Below are positions 42,540 to 56,440 of a stretch of DNA of 64,000 nt, in pieces. Made by a program: the position numbers and the translations under genes. Position 1 is the stretch's first letter. Every line of letters begins with the position of its first letter. Below the pieces are notes generated by a model. That model saw nothing but the letters and a program-made list of their open reading frames with translations. It did not search any database and was not told the DNA's origin. The stretch is from positions 2,608,456-2,672,455 of the forward strand of contig JACYXH010000019.1 of the NCBI GenBank assembly GCA_026745465.1. The letters run 5' to 3'. This stretch comes from Lota lota (Eukaryota > Chordata > Actinopteri > Gadiformes > Lotidae).

Positions 42540-43110
42540 GAGACGAGCTGGTCGATTAGGATTAAACCGCACTAAATAATATAAAAAAGAGCTGCCAACA
42601 TCTCAATTGATATTACCCCCCCCCCCCCCACACACACACACTTTTTTGGCCTTTTAATGTCTTCTCTGCCCATCAAGCTCGCTCTGTCTGTTTCTGTGAT
42701 TGTCTGAGGATTATTGGAGCCTTGTTGGCCTCGGGCGATGAGCACACATCCAGCTTTGATAACAAAGATTTCTGCTTTGTTTCCATACGCTCGCTGAAAA
42801 CTCCTCTGCGCTCATTTTCATCGCACATTACCAACGCAAAGAGACCGAAGAATACGATTTTTGTTTGTTATTCACCATATGGAAATTACTACCCCCTCCC
42901 AAAAAGAATAACACAAAACAACCAAACCAACCCAGCACCAAGGCTAAGGACTCCGCCAGGTGCTTGTGGGCTAATTCTTCCATTTCTCTCTCTAAGTATG
43001 AATATTATTCCTCATTAATTTCACTCTGCATTGTGCCCAAGGTCACCATCTGCACCCTCTCCTCTATTAGCGCGTATCACGGCCGCAAATTGAATGATGG
43101 GTAAAAAAAG
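42540..43110. promoter_or_regulatory. candidate conserved noncoding element
   Basis: Apart from a C run and a short CA run at 42617-42642, this stretch is non-repetitive. It has words such as 'gctttgataacaaagattt', 'cctcattaatttcactctgc' and 'gcaaattgaatgatgggt'. No coding frame is convincing. Conservation is untested. Confidence 0.28.
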
Positions 43111-43171
43111 AGTAGAAAGGGGGGACCGATTTTTGGTTTCCAAGGAAACAGCGAAGGCTCCTGATAGGGCG

Positions 43172-43192
43172 GGGGGGGGGGGGGGGGGGGGG
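43172..43192. repeat. poly(G) tract
   Basis: About 21 G. Confidence 0.9.
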
Positions 43193-44416
43193 CGGTTGTG
43201 TTTACAAATAAGCATGGGGTTTTGTTTATTGTAATGTGTAAGGTCAACAAGTCTTTGGCCTACACACTTTCTTCTCCGATGCGTCACGATGCGCAGCTGT
43301 CACATTTATTGACGCTCAATTTTATCCAGGAGCTGAACTATCTGGATTCACTCAATTAAATCTGAGTTCTGCTCATGAATCAGACTGCCATACTAACTGT
43401 TGTGACGGCTAGCGTCTTGCGCTGTACCATCAGCACACAGGAGTTCTGTCTCTGACTTTTACTATAGATATAGAGATATATAGATATCTATATATCTAGA
43501 TAGATAGACACACACACACACACATTCACCAACACCTAAAGTGAAAAACAACACTCAAGACATAATTCAAGCTGTAATGTGAAGATGATTATTAGTATTG
43601 TGCTGGGGTGTGGGTCTCCTTTAGGTCCTCAGGTGTGTACTCACTATTGATCCGGCGACACTAATATCCCAATGAAAGGTGGGGCTTTGCAGTCTGGATC
43701 CCCTTCTCACCTCTACTTATGTGAGTACTGTGAAAACAGAACAATGTTTATCCCTGTGGCAGTTTCGTCCTAGCCTGGTTAGAGTAGAAACACAAGATGT
43801 GCCATGTTTATTTATGAGGGAGAAAAAAATGGCTGTTGTTGGACACACTGGATAAAATATTTTCTGTTTCTTGAAATTTGCTACTGACACAGTCTACTTT
43901 AAGATTATGCATCATGATTATGAAGTAGGTTTGAAGAAAACTTGTTTTGGTTGTAAATTTCTTTTTTTTTTGTGTCTTCACTGGAGTATTTATATACAAG
44001 ATGTATGCTTGGGTGCTTTCCCCACAAGACAGAATAATTTCACGTTTTGGTTACGGCTAAATCTGTATCAAACGGCTTCCTTTTGAATCAAACCCAACCC
44101 CAGTGTTTTGAGTGTAGCCAAACCTTTAAAAAGAGTTTAAAAAGCCACATTCCAAACCAGAGCCTGTATCCTGTCAGTGAACTTATACCGGTTAGCTTTT
44201 AGATTTGAAATGTTAATGTGCGTGAAACCGCTATCTAGATAAAGACGATGTTTTTGTCAATGCTCAGAAGACGGTCGGCATTGTTGACAACATTCCTGTC
44301 TTCGTCATTTTGATATTTTTTTTTGGTCACCTAATATTGTTCTGTGTGCCAGATTACAGTTTGTGTGTCTTGTTCTGTGTCAGTCACAAGCTAGGCTATG
44401 TGACGTTTTTTTGCAG

Positions 44417-44735
44417 ATGGGTTGCGGCCGAAAAGATCTGGCCTATATTCCAGATCTTTCCACAGACCCGGTCCCCTCCCCTCACGTGAGATCGGAAGAT
44501 GGGGTCTGATTTCTTGTCGGGACTTTAAAAGAAAAAGAAAAACGTGTTGTTGATCTCACACTGGGCTGGGCCTAAACTATTTGTATTTTTATCAATTTTA
44601 TTTTATTTGTGTGTCATGAGGATCACGTTTGTCCGTGCACAGTATGTGAACATTTGACTTTTTTTCTTTTCTTTGTGACATTATCATAATGGGGGTTTAA
44701 CCTGTGAAAATAAATGTAAAGTGCAACAACAAAAA
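44417..44735 (+). other. possible terminal exon of unknown transcript
   Basis: A strong-looking acceptor 'gacgtttttttgcag' ends at 44416. It is followed at once by ATG and a 30-codon open frame (MGCGRKDLAYIPDLSTDPVP...) to TGA, then T-rich DNA with AATAAA at 44709-44714. The layout resembles a last exon plus 3' UTR. I do not recognise the peptide and found no convincing upstream exon. Confidence 0.25.
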
Positions 44736-45389
44736 AAGCTACAAAAAGTTTAAAATGGATTGAGACCAAATAAAATGTAACACTTGATATATCAAAATCA
44801 TGTCAAGCACTCTTTGTGGGTGTCTATGTCTGTGTGCGTGCGTGTTTGCAATCCCTTCCCTCGCCACCAAAGAGTTGGTTAATTTCAACCCCCGAACAAA
44901 CCTGACTTCCGAACAAACTTCAGAACAAACAAACAAGTCTTGGTGTATAACTCAAAGATGGGCTTATGCGTCTGCTTGCCGGGAAAACAGATGTGTGGGT
45001 GAGGGTGGTGAAGCTGGTTGAGTGGTGAATGTTCTGAGAGAGGTTGGAGTGTGTGTGTGTAGGTGGTGGTGGTATACAGTAGGAGGCTGGTGGTGTTGGA
45101 AGGACTGATTCTGTGACTAATCACATAATCGAAACTTGTGGATTTGTCTGTTTGTGGGCACTATTGTACAAAGCTACCTAGCCAGGGCAGTTCGTGTGTG
45201 CTTGCTAGTGTTGGACAAAACAAAGATACAGCTATGGGAGCTGCTAAACACTCATTTGGAATATAATGGATGTCAATGGCTCGCCAACTAGCTGAACAAA
45301 AGGTTGAACAAAAGTTGAACAAAAATCATAGCTGTGTACATCTCGACAAAGACAATGTCAACAATTAACCTGGGGTCTTAACAAACTGG

Positions 45390-45500
45390 CCAAATCCTTA
45401 AAGGAGCAGGTAGGGGCTAGGAGCCATCTTGCTCTAGGATGCCTACAGGTAGACTGTGGACCTTAGAGATCAAACCCTGAACTGGTCACCACTGGCCCAG
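45390..45500 (-). repeat. tRNA-derived SINE (minus strand), truncated
   Basis: 'ccttaaaggagcaggtaggg', 'aggatgcctacaggta' and 'gatcaaaccctgaac' in the same order as other minus copies. Confidence 0.7.
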
Positions 45501-46932
45501 CTGATTGGGGTAGAAGAGGGGTGGGTTTAGGGCCTGTGACAGAAGAAAAATCACACACTCACACATGCATGCCCCCTCCCCATCACTGAGCATAAAGGCT
45601 GTCGCCTCGCAGCCTCCATTGCCATGGACACCGCAAGGAGCAAGGGGAATGACCTCCATCATCGTGGTCTGTCTAGTGGCCCTCTGGAGCCCACTGATGC
45701 TGTGTGGGTGTATGTTTGCCTTTTGTAAAAGCAAATATCCAGCAAATTGTCAAACCCACTCCCCTCCCTCCCTCTCTCTCTGTCGTTGACTGTGCCCAAA
45801 TCTGTTCATCAAAGCCCTTTGGGACCAAACTCCATCTCCAGCTCACCTCCCTCATCCACTCCTCCACTACCTCCACCTCCTCCTCAAGCACCCACCACCT
45901 CCATCCGTCCATCTCATCACCCATATTCTGGATGAGTAAGAGTTTGATTGTTCCTTAAAGATTTCATTTCAACCCCTGAGGGAGGGAGACTGTGTCCGGA
46001 CTGGACTAGCCATATAAAGCAGTGTGTCAGCAGTAGTAGTAGAGGCCCTTTGTTAAATCAATCTCTCTCGCTCTCACTATCTATCTAATCTCATTGTGCT
46101 CCTTGGCTTTCCTTCCTCTTTATAGAGAGATGTGGTTTGTCGGGTGTAGATGTTTGCTTTGTGACCTTATGGTGTAAAGAAGATGTGTACATACCAGCCA
46201 TAAAAACTGTTGTGTTGGGTTCTTTGAAAGGTTTTACCGAGCAACGGTGAGGAGGGGAAAAAAGGCAAACCATGGATGAAATTCTGTTCTGTGAATATGC
46301 TCTTTTGTAAATTATATCCTGTCTTTGATTAAAAGCACAGTTAAAAACTGACAACTAACTGAGCTACATTGCTGATTGATTGTGACATTTTAAATAGATG
46401 CATACATAAACATATACGTACATGTAAGTATATGTAAGTATACATTTAACACATGATATACTATTAAACAGATCATCCTATATTATACAATAAGTAAAGT
46501 TGAATTAAATTATTTTAATCTATTGATTTTCTGATTGATTAGGTAAACCCAGGCCCGGCCCGTGGCATTGGGGATATAGGCGAGTGCTAGGGTGCCAGAT
46601 GAAAAATAAAATAAAAAAAATACCTTTTTTTTTTTTCATCCGCCATCCACTCCATGAATGGACGGGGTGTAGCACTCGCCAACACTATTATTCCGAAATA
46701 CTACAACAAAGCCCACAACAACATAACTACATTCATGGCCTATTAAATAGGCCCTATATTCTGGGCCGCCCCATCACCCCTGCGCAAAAATAAAGGAAGA
46801 AGACAGGAAATCTCAATCAACTTATGCACTTTCTGTGTGAGTGTATGAACACAATGATTGGTGGTGGAATTGGCTGCGACATTGGCGTAGGAAGAAATTG
46901 CCGTTTGTGTTTTCCACACACACAATATTTTG

Positions 46933-46965
<33 letters not shown>

Positions 46966-47058
46966 GAAATCGTTCTGACAAAAATCGTAGACTAGACCGG
47001 AAGAGCTTGTGTTCAGTCTATAATTATGCTTTGGGCGTCTCACGGAAACGCAATCGTG

Positions 47059-47068
47059 TGATTGACAG
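47059..47068 (+). promoter_or_regulatory. exact PBX-PREP/MEIS type site TGATTGACAG
   Basis: The decamer matches the consensus for PBX with PREP/MEIS. It lies in low-repeat DNA. A single site can occur by chance. Confidence 0.25.
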
Positions 47069-47139
47069 TTTGGGATCAGGGAAATTAAAGACAAAGAAAT
47101 ATTATGGTAATCTATGCAGAATTATAATGCTGTAGTAAT

Positions 47140-47560
47140 GCTGCCGTCGCTCCTTATCATAACAAGAAGGAGCAACAAGGCGAAGACAATGCTTTGTACA
47201 GGCCTTTGAATCCCTCTAACATTCAGGTTTTGGTGGGGGATTTGGCGCGAATGAAAAATACCTGAGGCACCTAAGCCAACCTAAATTACTTTTTTTGTGG
47301 CAACGTGATGTATTTGTTCCTGTATCTTCTCAGCAATAAGTGAGGTTTCCTTCTTGCAAATTGTCACAAAACATGTGATCCAAATCGGCCTCTGGTCTCT
47401 TTGGTCTTTTGTTGCATTGAATCAAGACCTCGGCGTCCTCCCATTGGATGATTCCGTGACAAAATGATTCCATAATTCAATCCTCCGTCAGCAGGAGCGT
47501 GCGAAGATAACGCCAAAGGATTGCTCGCCAACAGCGCTCGCAAACAATTACACAGCATGT
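47140..47560. promoter_or_regulatory. candidate conserved noncoding element
   Basis: About 400 bp of non-repetitive DNA with no coding frame, lying between a TG repeat region and the GA repeat at 47619. It contains words such as 'gttgcattgaatcaagac' and 'ccattggatgattccgtg'. Judged on character only. Confidence 0.22.
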
Positions 47561-47616
47561 CTCCGGTACATCTCCTCAATGTGTCTGTAACGCACACAAG
47601 AAGCTGGGGGGGAGGG

Positions 47617-47787
<171 letters not shown>

Positions 47788-48207
47788 CAGTTGGCCTTGC
47801 GGCCTGTGTGCACAGACCAATTAAATGCTTGGTTGTGGTGACAGAAAGCTGATGCTTAATTTCGGTTTACAATTTACAGACAGAAGGAGGACAGTTCTCG
47901 TTGGACGCGTTCTGCTGGCTAGCAACAAAGCAAAATACAGCTGGCGCTGTCGAAATAAATCAAGAGACAACACAATGATGATGCGACGAAATGCTGGAGA
48001 CTCGGTTGACCATTGCGTGTGACTGCTCTTCATTTGAATAACCACTCACAGTTTAGGCATAGAGCTGAGGCTTTCAAACTGTGGGTCAAGAGTCACATAA
48101 GTGGGTGACAGCTGGGTGGCCAAGTGGGTCACCGGTTAGTCAAATATTTGACTAATATAGTCCTCCTGGGTCCACAAAACAACAGATGGGTCACTGCATA
48201 AAAATCC

Positions 48208-48325
48208 AAATCCTAAAAGGAGCAGGTAGGGATAAGGCAGCATCTTGCTCAAGGATACCTACAGGTCTGACTGAGGACATTGGGGTTGGAACCCAGAACC
48301 TTTCGGCTAGGAGTCAATGCCTTCC
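48208..48325 (-). repeat. tRNA-derived SINE (minus strand), truncated
   Basis: 'aaaggagcaggtagggat', 'atcttgctcaaggatacc' and 'gttggaacccagaacc'. Confidence 0.7.
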
Positions 48326-48988
48326 TTTTTGTTATTTAAGCCCTCCTTTACCTCCTCTACCCATCCTCTGGTCCTCTACCTTGCTTTATATTCTACTTGT
48401 TCAGCATTGTTTACTGCTAACTGGTTGTCGGTAATTCTGTGACGCTAACCTTCAGTTAGCTGTGAATGTGTCACTCTCAGGGTTGAACATGGAAATGTAG
48501 GGTTACTTGCGAATAGCAACATTAAGACATGTTGTGGTCCAATGCTCATGCTGAACCAAAAATGCAACCATGGTAATGCTATCACAGCACAATACTAAGA
48601 ACGGCAGTGTTTTGGTGTCAAGACAAGAAAAACAAGACAAACTGCTGAGATTTCTCTGCCTGCTCCATTCCCGGGCTGTAATGCAGTCATGCATTCAGTC
48701 ATTCATTCATGCCTCTATTCAGTTATTGTGTGCTTGCTTTCTTATGCTACTCTAATGCAATCCCAAATGCCCAAAAGTATATTTTTAATCACAATGGTTT
48801 ACAATTCACCCTATTGCAAAGCCTCTTCCCTTCCAGAAAAATCAGTAGATACTGCAATTTTTCAGTGTGCATGAATACAGTACAACTGTTGATCAGCCAG
48901 ACATTAAACAACATTTGGTGTGAATGCCTGCTGTCATCACCCAATCAAAGCTCTTCACAACATAATTTAACATCCATGGGAAATGTGT

Positions 48989-49017
48989 GTGATTTGCAGA
49001 GATAATCTGCAAATCAC
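48989..49017. repeat. perfect 12-bp inverted repeat (hairpin)
   Basis: GTGATTTGCAGA at 48989-49000 and its exact complement at 49006-49017 around loop GATAA. Confidence 0.9.
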
Positions 49018-50433
49018 GTGTGTGCTCTAACCCTTAGAGCATTTATGAGGCTGTATATTAGTGAAACTTTTTCGTAGCTTTTCTAAGCCCATATTTCCGA
49101 GCCACACACAAAAATATCAATCTTGTATAGTGAGTAAATCAAATTCACGGATTTATCATTGGTTTCTGTAAAGTAATTTAGCGTACACATAAATACATAT
49201 AACATAAACACGCCATACCTATAACTCACTCATGTACGTACGATAACAAATGAGACCTTCAAGAGGTTGTTAATCAACAGTGGAAGTGGTGTCCTTCCTA
49301 AAGCAGCCTGCATGTCTTGCTGACCACCAGATGGCATCAGAATTTACATTGTAGCATTCTGGAATGTACGGGGAAAAAAGTACGTTCTTGCCACCAAAAT
49401 TAAAAGTAATTTACTGGCCCAATGTGTCACGGCATGAACAAAGATACAATGTTTTCCAAACAGTCCTTTTGTAAGGTGTGAGCTATTGGCTGGATTAAAT
49501 GGTGTCAACAAGCAATACAAAATAATGATAATAATTCATGAAATCCAGCACAACAGGGTGCCACATGACATCTGGTCCAATCACACCTTTGGATTGGCAA
49601 GCGGCAGACATATTGATTAATGCCGTTTAAAAAAAAAGAAGTCAAATTCCACCCAGGGAGAACTGTCTCTGGTAATTCCATCTTGACTACACACAGCATC
49701 CAAAAACAAAACCTCCAGGCTATTCGATCGGATCCCATCACATTGTAGCGCGTCAGACCGAAAGGTTTTGTGTCTGTTTCTCTTGTAAATTTCTTCTTTT
49801 GGGCTCTTCGGTTTCCCCGACACTAGTTATCGACTTTCCCTCGATGGCTGTTTCTTTCCCTGCCTCCGGCTCGTTCGCTACAAACATATTGGCTGTGGTT
49901 AGCGGCGAACGCTTCGCCCGTCTCTTGTTAGCTGACAACAGAATGGGGAAAGTGGGGGGAGGGGTACAGACGTTCGGCTTGGTTGAGCCCATATGGTCAT
50001 ACAGACAGACAGACAGACGAGCACTCTCAAAAAACTCTCGCCATATAAATATGCCCTTCTTAGAGGGAGGGTGGAGACAGGAGGGTGGGAGACGAGGAAG
50101 AGGAGGAGGAGGGTGGGGTGGAAAGAAAGTTGTCCCTCTCCGATGACGATGGTGAAGGAGAAGAAGAAGGTTGTGCTTTCCTTTTGAGATTTGGACAATG
50201 ATGCAGTTTGTCAAAGCCTTTGACACAAGCTTTACACGCACGCACGCGCGTACACACACACACACACAAACAGTTGCACGCACGCACGCACGCATGCATG
50301 CACACACAAACAAAAAGAGTCTGGGTTAACGAAATCCGGTCACCATGGCAACTGGGCTAAAATAGAGCAGGAGGGATGCTGACGAAAAGGGAGAGAAAAA
50401 AAGTGCAGACATTATCTCTCACGCAAACACGTA

Positions 50434-50436
<3 letters not shown>

Positions 50437-50490
<54 letters not shown>

Positions 50491-50512
50491 ACACACACAC
50501 ACTCACACTATA
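50437..50512. repeat. (AC)n microsatellite
   Basis: AC run with minor interruptions, preceded at 50237-50310 by CACG/CATG-rich DNA. Confidence 0.93.
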
Positions 50513-50589
50513 ATGCATGAGCATATATAAACACTTAAGCTTTTACATTGGAGGGGTTCTGTGTCAAAGCCCCACCCACCCCTATCTCT

Positions 50590-50770
50590 GCATCAGCTGT
50601 CTCTGTCTGACTCTGTCCCTCTCTCTCTCTGTCCATCTCTCTCTCTGTCCCTCTCTCTCTGTCCATTTCTTTCTCTCTCTGTCCCTCTCTCTCTCTATCC
50701 ATCTCTTTCTCTCTCTGTCCCTCTCTCTCTCGCTGTCCCTCTCCCTCTCGCTGTCCCTCTCTCTCTCTCT
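50590..50770. repeat. degenerate CT-rich repeat
   Basis: Repeated 'tctctctctgtccctctc' modules. Confidence 0.9.
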
Positions 50771-53097
50771 TGTCAATTTGTTCCCTAGGTTTGGATTCAG
50801 CCACAACGTTCCAAATGGTTAAATTTAACTTTGAAACAAAAGTTAACTGCAGGTATTAAGTTTGAGATGGTAATGTTTCAGCTTAGAGGTGGTGATGGTA
50901 AACTATTTAGCCAACCATAAACAATTAATACACTTTTTTTAAAGGGTATTTTATCCAAGAAGAAGAAGAAGAAGAAGAAGTTTCGGGAAGGCGGACGCAG
51001 GAGATCTGGGAATTGCGTAGATAGAAAGAAATGCCAAGAATTTGTCCAAGACCAAAGCACCGAGAATCAGGCTGGTGTTGATTTTATTGTCTGACGACAT
51101 TGGGTGAAAAAGCCAACGTGTGTAGTCTCCACCGCCCCCTTTTGGTGAACATCAACCTCCGCTTCCAGATCCAGCAGCCGCAACAGGAGGCAGTTGGGTT
51201 TTTTCAACCGCCTGTCTGATGTATGTGATGACTCAATCCCCTGAAGAACGGTATGACTAGAGCAATCATGCAAACTCCAAAACTATTTGATTGTATTATA
51301 ATTGCTTTCTTTTATTTATCCTGTCTTTTACTTACAGGAGGAGGAAACAAAGTGCAAGTAGTAGTCCAGCCCAGTGTTCCCAAGAGTTTCAACCGCTGCT
51401 TTGCAAAGCAAATGTTGCAGAAAATCAGTTTAATAATAATAAGTAAAACCGGTTTAGTGATTAGTTTGAAGAAAATGATGCATGCAGCATGGCTCGAGTG
51501 TGTGTGGTGATTGGTGGTTCATCCTGTGCGCATTGATTGATTGCTGAATGCACAACAGGTGTGCAGCCCGACCCCAGAGTCTGCTGGGCGTGCGCACGCA
51601 GCACCAGATGTCACACACAGAGGACACAAAGTAAAGTAAAGTTTCAATTGAATTCAGCATGCACTCATCTCGGAGAAGTTCTCAAACCGCAGATTTTTTT
51701 TTTACCAATTACATTTTTAGCACTGAAAAGATTACCGATTACCGTTTGATTCAAAGTGAGCCAATTACATTAAACCAACGAGGCCATGATTAAGTTGAAT
51801 ACAAGTAATTGCAATTGATTGCAAAGAAAAAAGACAGAAACCTAGTTATATTGGGTCAGATCAAATAGAAATAACTCCTTGTATGAATGGCAGCCCATGT
51901 TCACTTTTGACAGTGTGTGAGTGTTTGTAGACAAACTACAATCTTGTTGTGTTGTTACTGGCACTTTCTTTGAAAAGCGACTATTTGGAACACGTTGACC
52001 CATTGGAAAGTAATTAAAAGTGTATTCCCTTCACATGAACAGGAGCTAGGCAACTGGACCCCTGCAAATCAATAGATGCGGCTGTCGAAGGCAAATGCTG
52101 ACCCAGGGAATTCCCGTTCTGGACGCACAGTGATGAATCTGGAATTCAACAAATCGTCTGAATCTGGGTAAGACAGGCAACCGCCAATTTACAGATATGT
52201 GTATCCGTTTAAGTTCATCCGAAGATCCAGATAGGCCTATATGTTTTCACCAGCCAATTCATATTAAGTGTCACACGTGTAGCGCTGTTGATGAAAAACT
52301 GTCTAGATCTGTCTAGATCATATAAATAAAACAATGACAGAAGTCATATTTGAACTGATGTTACATTATAAACGGGCCTTAAACAGATCAACTACATCAC
52401 TGCGAAATGGTGGGAAAATTCAAAGTGGAAAAACATATTTTATATCACAGGGAAATAACCGTTTATATTTCATTGCGTATTTTGTTCATGGAGTTGTGAT
52501 TCTAGGTGTCATCCGACTCATGGGATTCACAACTGCATCCGACTGATCTCAACTGTTTTACAGAAGGTAACAGAAATCTAAAACCAGATTGATCTCATTA
52601 GTAACGAATGTACTGTTTCATGTCATGTTTCATCTGTTGTTGAAGACTTCCATCATTGGTTCCACCCATTGTTAAATCAGACTCACCCGTTTCACCGGTT
52701 AAAAATCCTTTTAAGAGTGGTCTCAATAATGTTGTTTGGTTTCCTCCGTTTCTACGGTTGTTAAACATCCACATGGTAACATGAGGAAAAGAAGGTACGA
52801 TTATGCAAAAGAATACAACCAACGACAGAAGCAAAGCACAAGAAAGCAAGACACCAGCGAACCCAGCTGTGAACACGGAGGAGGTGCGGACTCACAAACA
52901 CACCGCTTTTCACCGTTGTCGTCCCGACAGCGGTGAGATGGAGCATGGCAAGTTTCCAGCCATCCGTTTCAGGGGGCAAGGCATCAACTATGATGCAACC
53001 GTGTGTGCAGCGAGTGAAACACCCACAGAGCTTTGGTCAATAAACGGGCGCCATGGATTTTATGAGGGGAAAAACGATTGAAACAAAACCAAACCGG

Positions 53098-53139
53098 ATC
53101 GTGTTATTCGTTAATGTTGTCATAAACGAATAACACGAT
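53098..53139. repeat. near-perfect hairpin, 42 nt
   Basis: TCGTGTTATTCGTT (53099-53112) is exactly complementary to 53125-53138, extended by an A-T pair outside. After one mismatch, ATG pairs with CAT around a TTGT loop. Confidence 0.9.
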
Positions 53140-54074
53140 TACACGCTTGTCTTTAAAGTAATTATCCTTCCTTACTCAGGTTTTTATTAATTTGTTCCAC
53201 GCCCACTTCATTTTCAACATTCCCTGGGGTCCTAATCTTGTAAGAATGTGCTGCTGCGTCTTGCAGAAGCACAGTTGTGGAGAGCAAGGGATGGAAGTGC
53301 TAAGGCGAGAGAAAGAGTCAAAATCTCCCATTTCTTTGGGTCAAGTGTCAACTGTGTGCATTTCTAAGGAGCCCCTTAAAGGTATATTATGTAACATTTC
53401 CACATTACAGTATCAAACAATGACGACCTATGTTCTATATATCTTTTTGCGTTGTGTACTTATATTATCGCAATTGTTTCCAACAATGTACCGGTCCGTT
53501 ACGTTTCATGAGGTCGCATGTCACTGGCGTCATAACCCCTTTACACCCTAACTTCTAGGGAAACAGTAATCCAATAGAGACCTAATTTATTGCTATGACA
53601 TTTCAATTGCGATTTAGCCTACTATGATGTGCTACTATGACAAGTGGCTTATGTCAGCGACCAAGCTAATGCAGTGTTGCCCACACCTGCCCTCCATCTC
53701 CTCAGCAGGTACACTGTAATGTGTACGGTAACGTTATGAAGTTACAACCACGTTCAGCATGCCCATAAAGTGATTTTTAGTGCGACTATTTTGACCAGTG
53801 ACCGGTGATCAATTAGTGGCTAGCCCACTATTTAATTTGCCGCATAACTATCTATAGCTGTTTGGGTAGTCAACTCATCTAATGGTAAGTTGACAAGTTA
53901 ACGCTGTTACTTGTGGATATTTCCTTAAAATTTTATTACCTGAGGTGAATAAACGTGAGTAAACATAACCTCAATAAAACTTTAATACAAAGCTACAATG
54001 TAATTTTGAAACGTAGTGATGTCATATGAATTGTAATGTCATGCATTACCCCGGATGAGTGACTGTCTCAATCT

Positions 54075-54165
54075 CAGTCGTGCAGTGGAGAGAGTTGTTG
54101 GATAACGCTCTGGAGTTCTGGGTTCAAGTCCCACTGAGGTCGCTTGCAATGGTAAATCACTGTGT
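54075..54165 (+). repeat. tRNA-like sequence, probably a SINE head
   Basis: 'gtgcagtggagagag' followed by 'gttctgggttcaagtccca', which has a B-box-like core. The 3' modules of the other SINEs are missing, so it may be a different family. Confidence 0.5.
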
Positions 54166-56440
54166 GAATTTAATCGAAAACGTTAGAACCAAGGACCTCT
54201 TGCACATTTTTGGGATGAAAATGTGGTTTTCTGTTTGGTTGGTTGGTTTTGTGGTTTTGTGTTTACACCAGCAAACCACCCACAGTACGCGTTCTACTCA
54301 TCTGTACGCCACACTCCCCACTTATCAAACAGAAAATAAGGTTATATTCTATTTCTAATGAATATATAAATATTATTTTCTGTCTATCATGCGTATTCCC
54401 ATCTTTGTTATGATCACTGAGCCGTGTCGTAACACAAACTCTTCTAGGTTGTGAAGATTCATTTGTATTTTAAAGCTTTTTTGTTATTAAATACAAGTAG
54501 AAACTATAGGTGACCATTGACTTTAGCTTGTTGCTAATAGCTACTAATTAAATAACAATATTGGAGTGTGAATTGTCATGGTATTATGGCTAATATTAAC
54601 ATCAAACAAATTTACATTAATACATAAATATATTTGCGTGATAAGAAAATAGGTGTTACTTTAGCAATTAGCATTGTAGGGTGATCATAATATAATATGT
54701 GCATGTGCAGACTAAATTAACAAACATTAACAAAACTGGTGGCCTACTTCTGATATGAAAGTAGCTTTGTGGTCTTCAGGAGTCAGACTTACTAGAACTA
54801 TGTGATATAATTTAAACCGTAGAAAAGGTGCTATAAGCTGGCACATATGAATTAATAATGACTATTAACACCCACTATTTAAATGTAATCATTCATTTGA
54901 AAAGATGAGCCTGAAAACAGACTTGCAGTTGGTCGTATGGCTAGTAGGGTAAATAAGAACCTGATGCCAACCAAGTACTTGGGCTGTGTCTTGTGCTACT
55001 GTGTTTATAAGGAAGCAAGCGAAAAAGACCACAGGACACACAGGAGATTAAGAAGTATATAACCAAGTGTATTCCCCTCTGTTAATGTACACATATTTAG
55101 ATTCATCTCACTGGAACACTTTACGATAACATTTAGAAAGAACAGGAAGTTACTGGGAGGAATATGGTTGGAATGGGGTCAGAGAACGTATAGAGTGGCA
55201 ATGAGACAAAAACTGCTGGAAATGGTGCGCATATCGCCTTGAGCAGTACAGAAAGAAATAGGAAGAAAAGTAAGGAGCTGCTTGTTCCACAGTTTGAGGA
55301 CATAATATGTCAAAGAAATAAACCAAAAGCAGAAAAAAAGGAAACATAATAATGAATCTCAGACAGAGTTGAGGATGGGAATCGTAAATATCCGATTTCT
55401 CAGAGGAAAGTTGAGAAAAGTGTGGTTACGTGTTGGTAGCCCAAGTCACATTTTCTCAATTTAAAAAACTAAACTAAATGAAATACAACATAGAAATTCC
55501 AATTTCCCAGAATCAATTACCATAGTCAATGTTTAATTTTTTTTTTCAAATCTTCTAACAGGAATGGTAGCGGGGAAAACACACTTCTCTTAGTCATGGG
55601 ATGATAGTCAAATATTTAGACATTTCACAAACTATTTTTTTTCAAGATTTTCTTTTTCTTTTCATGGTACAGTTTTCTTTTTTTTTTAATGGAGTTGAGA
55701 AAATCGGAATATGTTCCGTTGTATATCTCCAAGGGAACTGGCATTTGACACACACTCCCGTGTATGTGTGTGTTCGTTCCATAAAGTTATCCCTGCCCGT
55801 TATGGCTGTCCACTCAAGGTAATAAACAGGGCATAAGCCACCAGTCTCTCTCTCCAAAGTACCTCTGTCCACAGTGGAACTCAACATCAGAACGGTTCTT
55901 AACCCCCCCATCCCACCACCCCAAAGTTAAAAAACTAAACCAGAAAAGAACTGCGATTTTCCTCCTTCTGTCTCACAACGATTCTTCAGTTGAGTCTTGT
56001 ATCAGCCGTGCTGTTTTTACAACCATGGGGCTTTCCAAAAGAGTGTATCCAGGGAAAGGCTGATGGTTTTGGGGGAAGGGGTGGGCAGGAGAGAGGGTAT
56101 GATGGTGGCTAGGGTGGATGGTAGTGGCTCTAATCAATCAATTGAAACTCAAATATGTCTGTCCTCCGCTTGTCCACTGGCGCACAAACATTTGTGAGGA
56201 GGTCCTCACATAGTCTTACAACACCACCAACACCTACCTTGAGCGCTTTAGGGGCCGCAGTTGAATGATCCACACGATTTATATTCATGTTGTCCGTTTG
56301 ATCGTTTATTTTTTCTCTCTTTAATATTCCGGTATTTTTCCATTTATCAGTAACTATAAAGAACCAGACAGCTGCTCTTTCGGGATGTACCAACCAGGGG
56401 GAAGAAATAGGACAGAAGTATGCTGTAAAGAAGGCTAGCC

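Noticed and set aside
43693-43720. A 28-nt microexon between 'ggggctttgcag' and 'gtgagtac'.
   Set aside because: Both sites look good, but there is no supporting upstream or downstream exon with matching phase. It could be chance.
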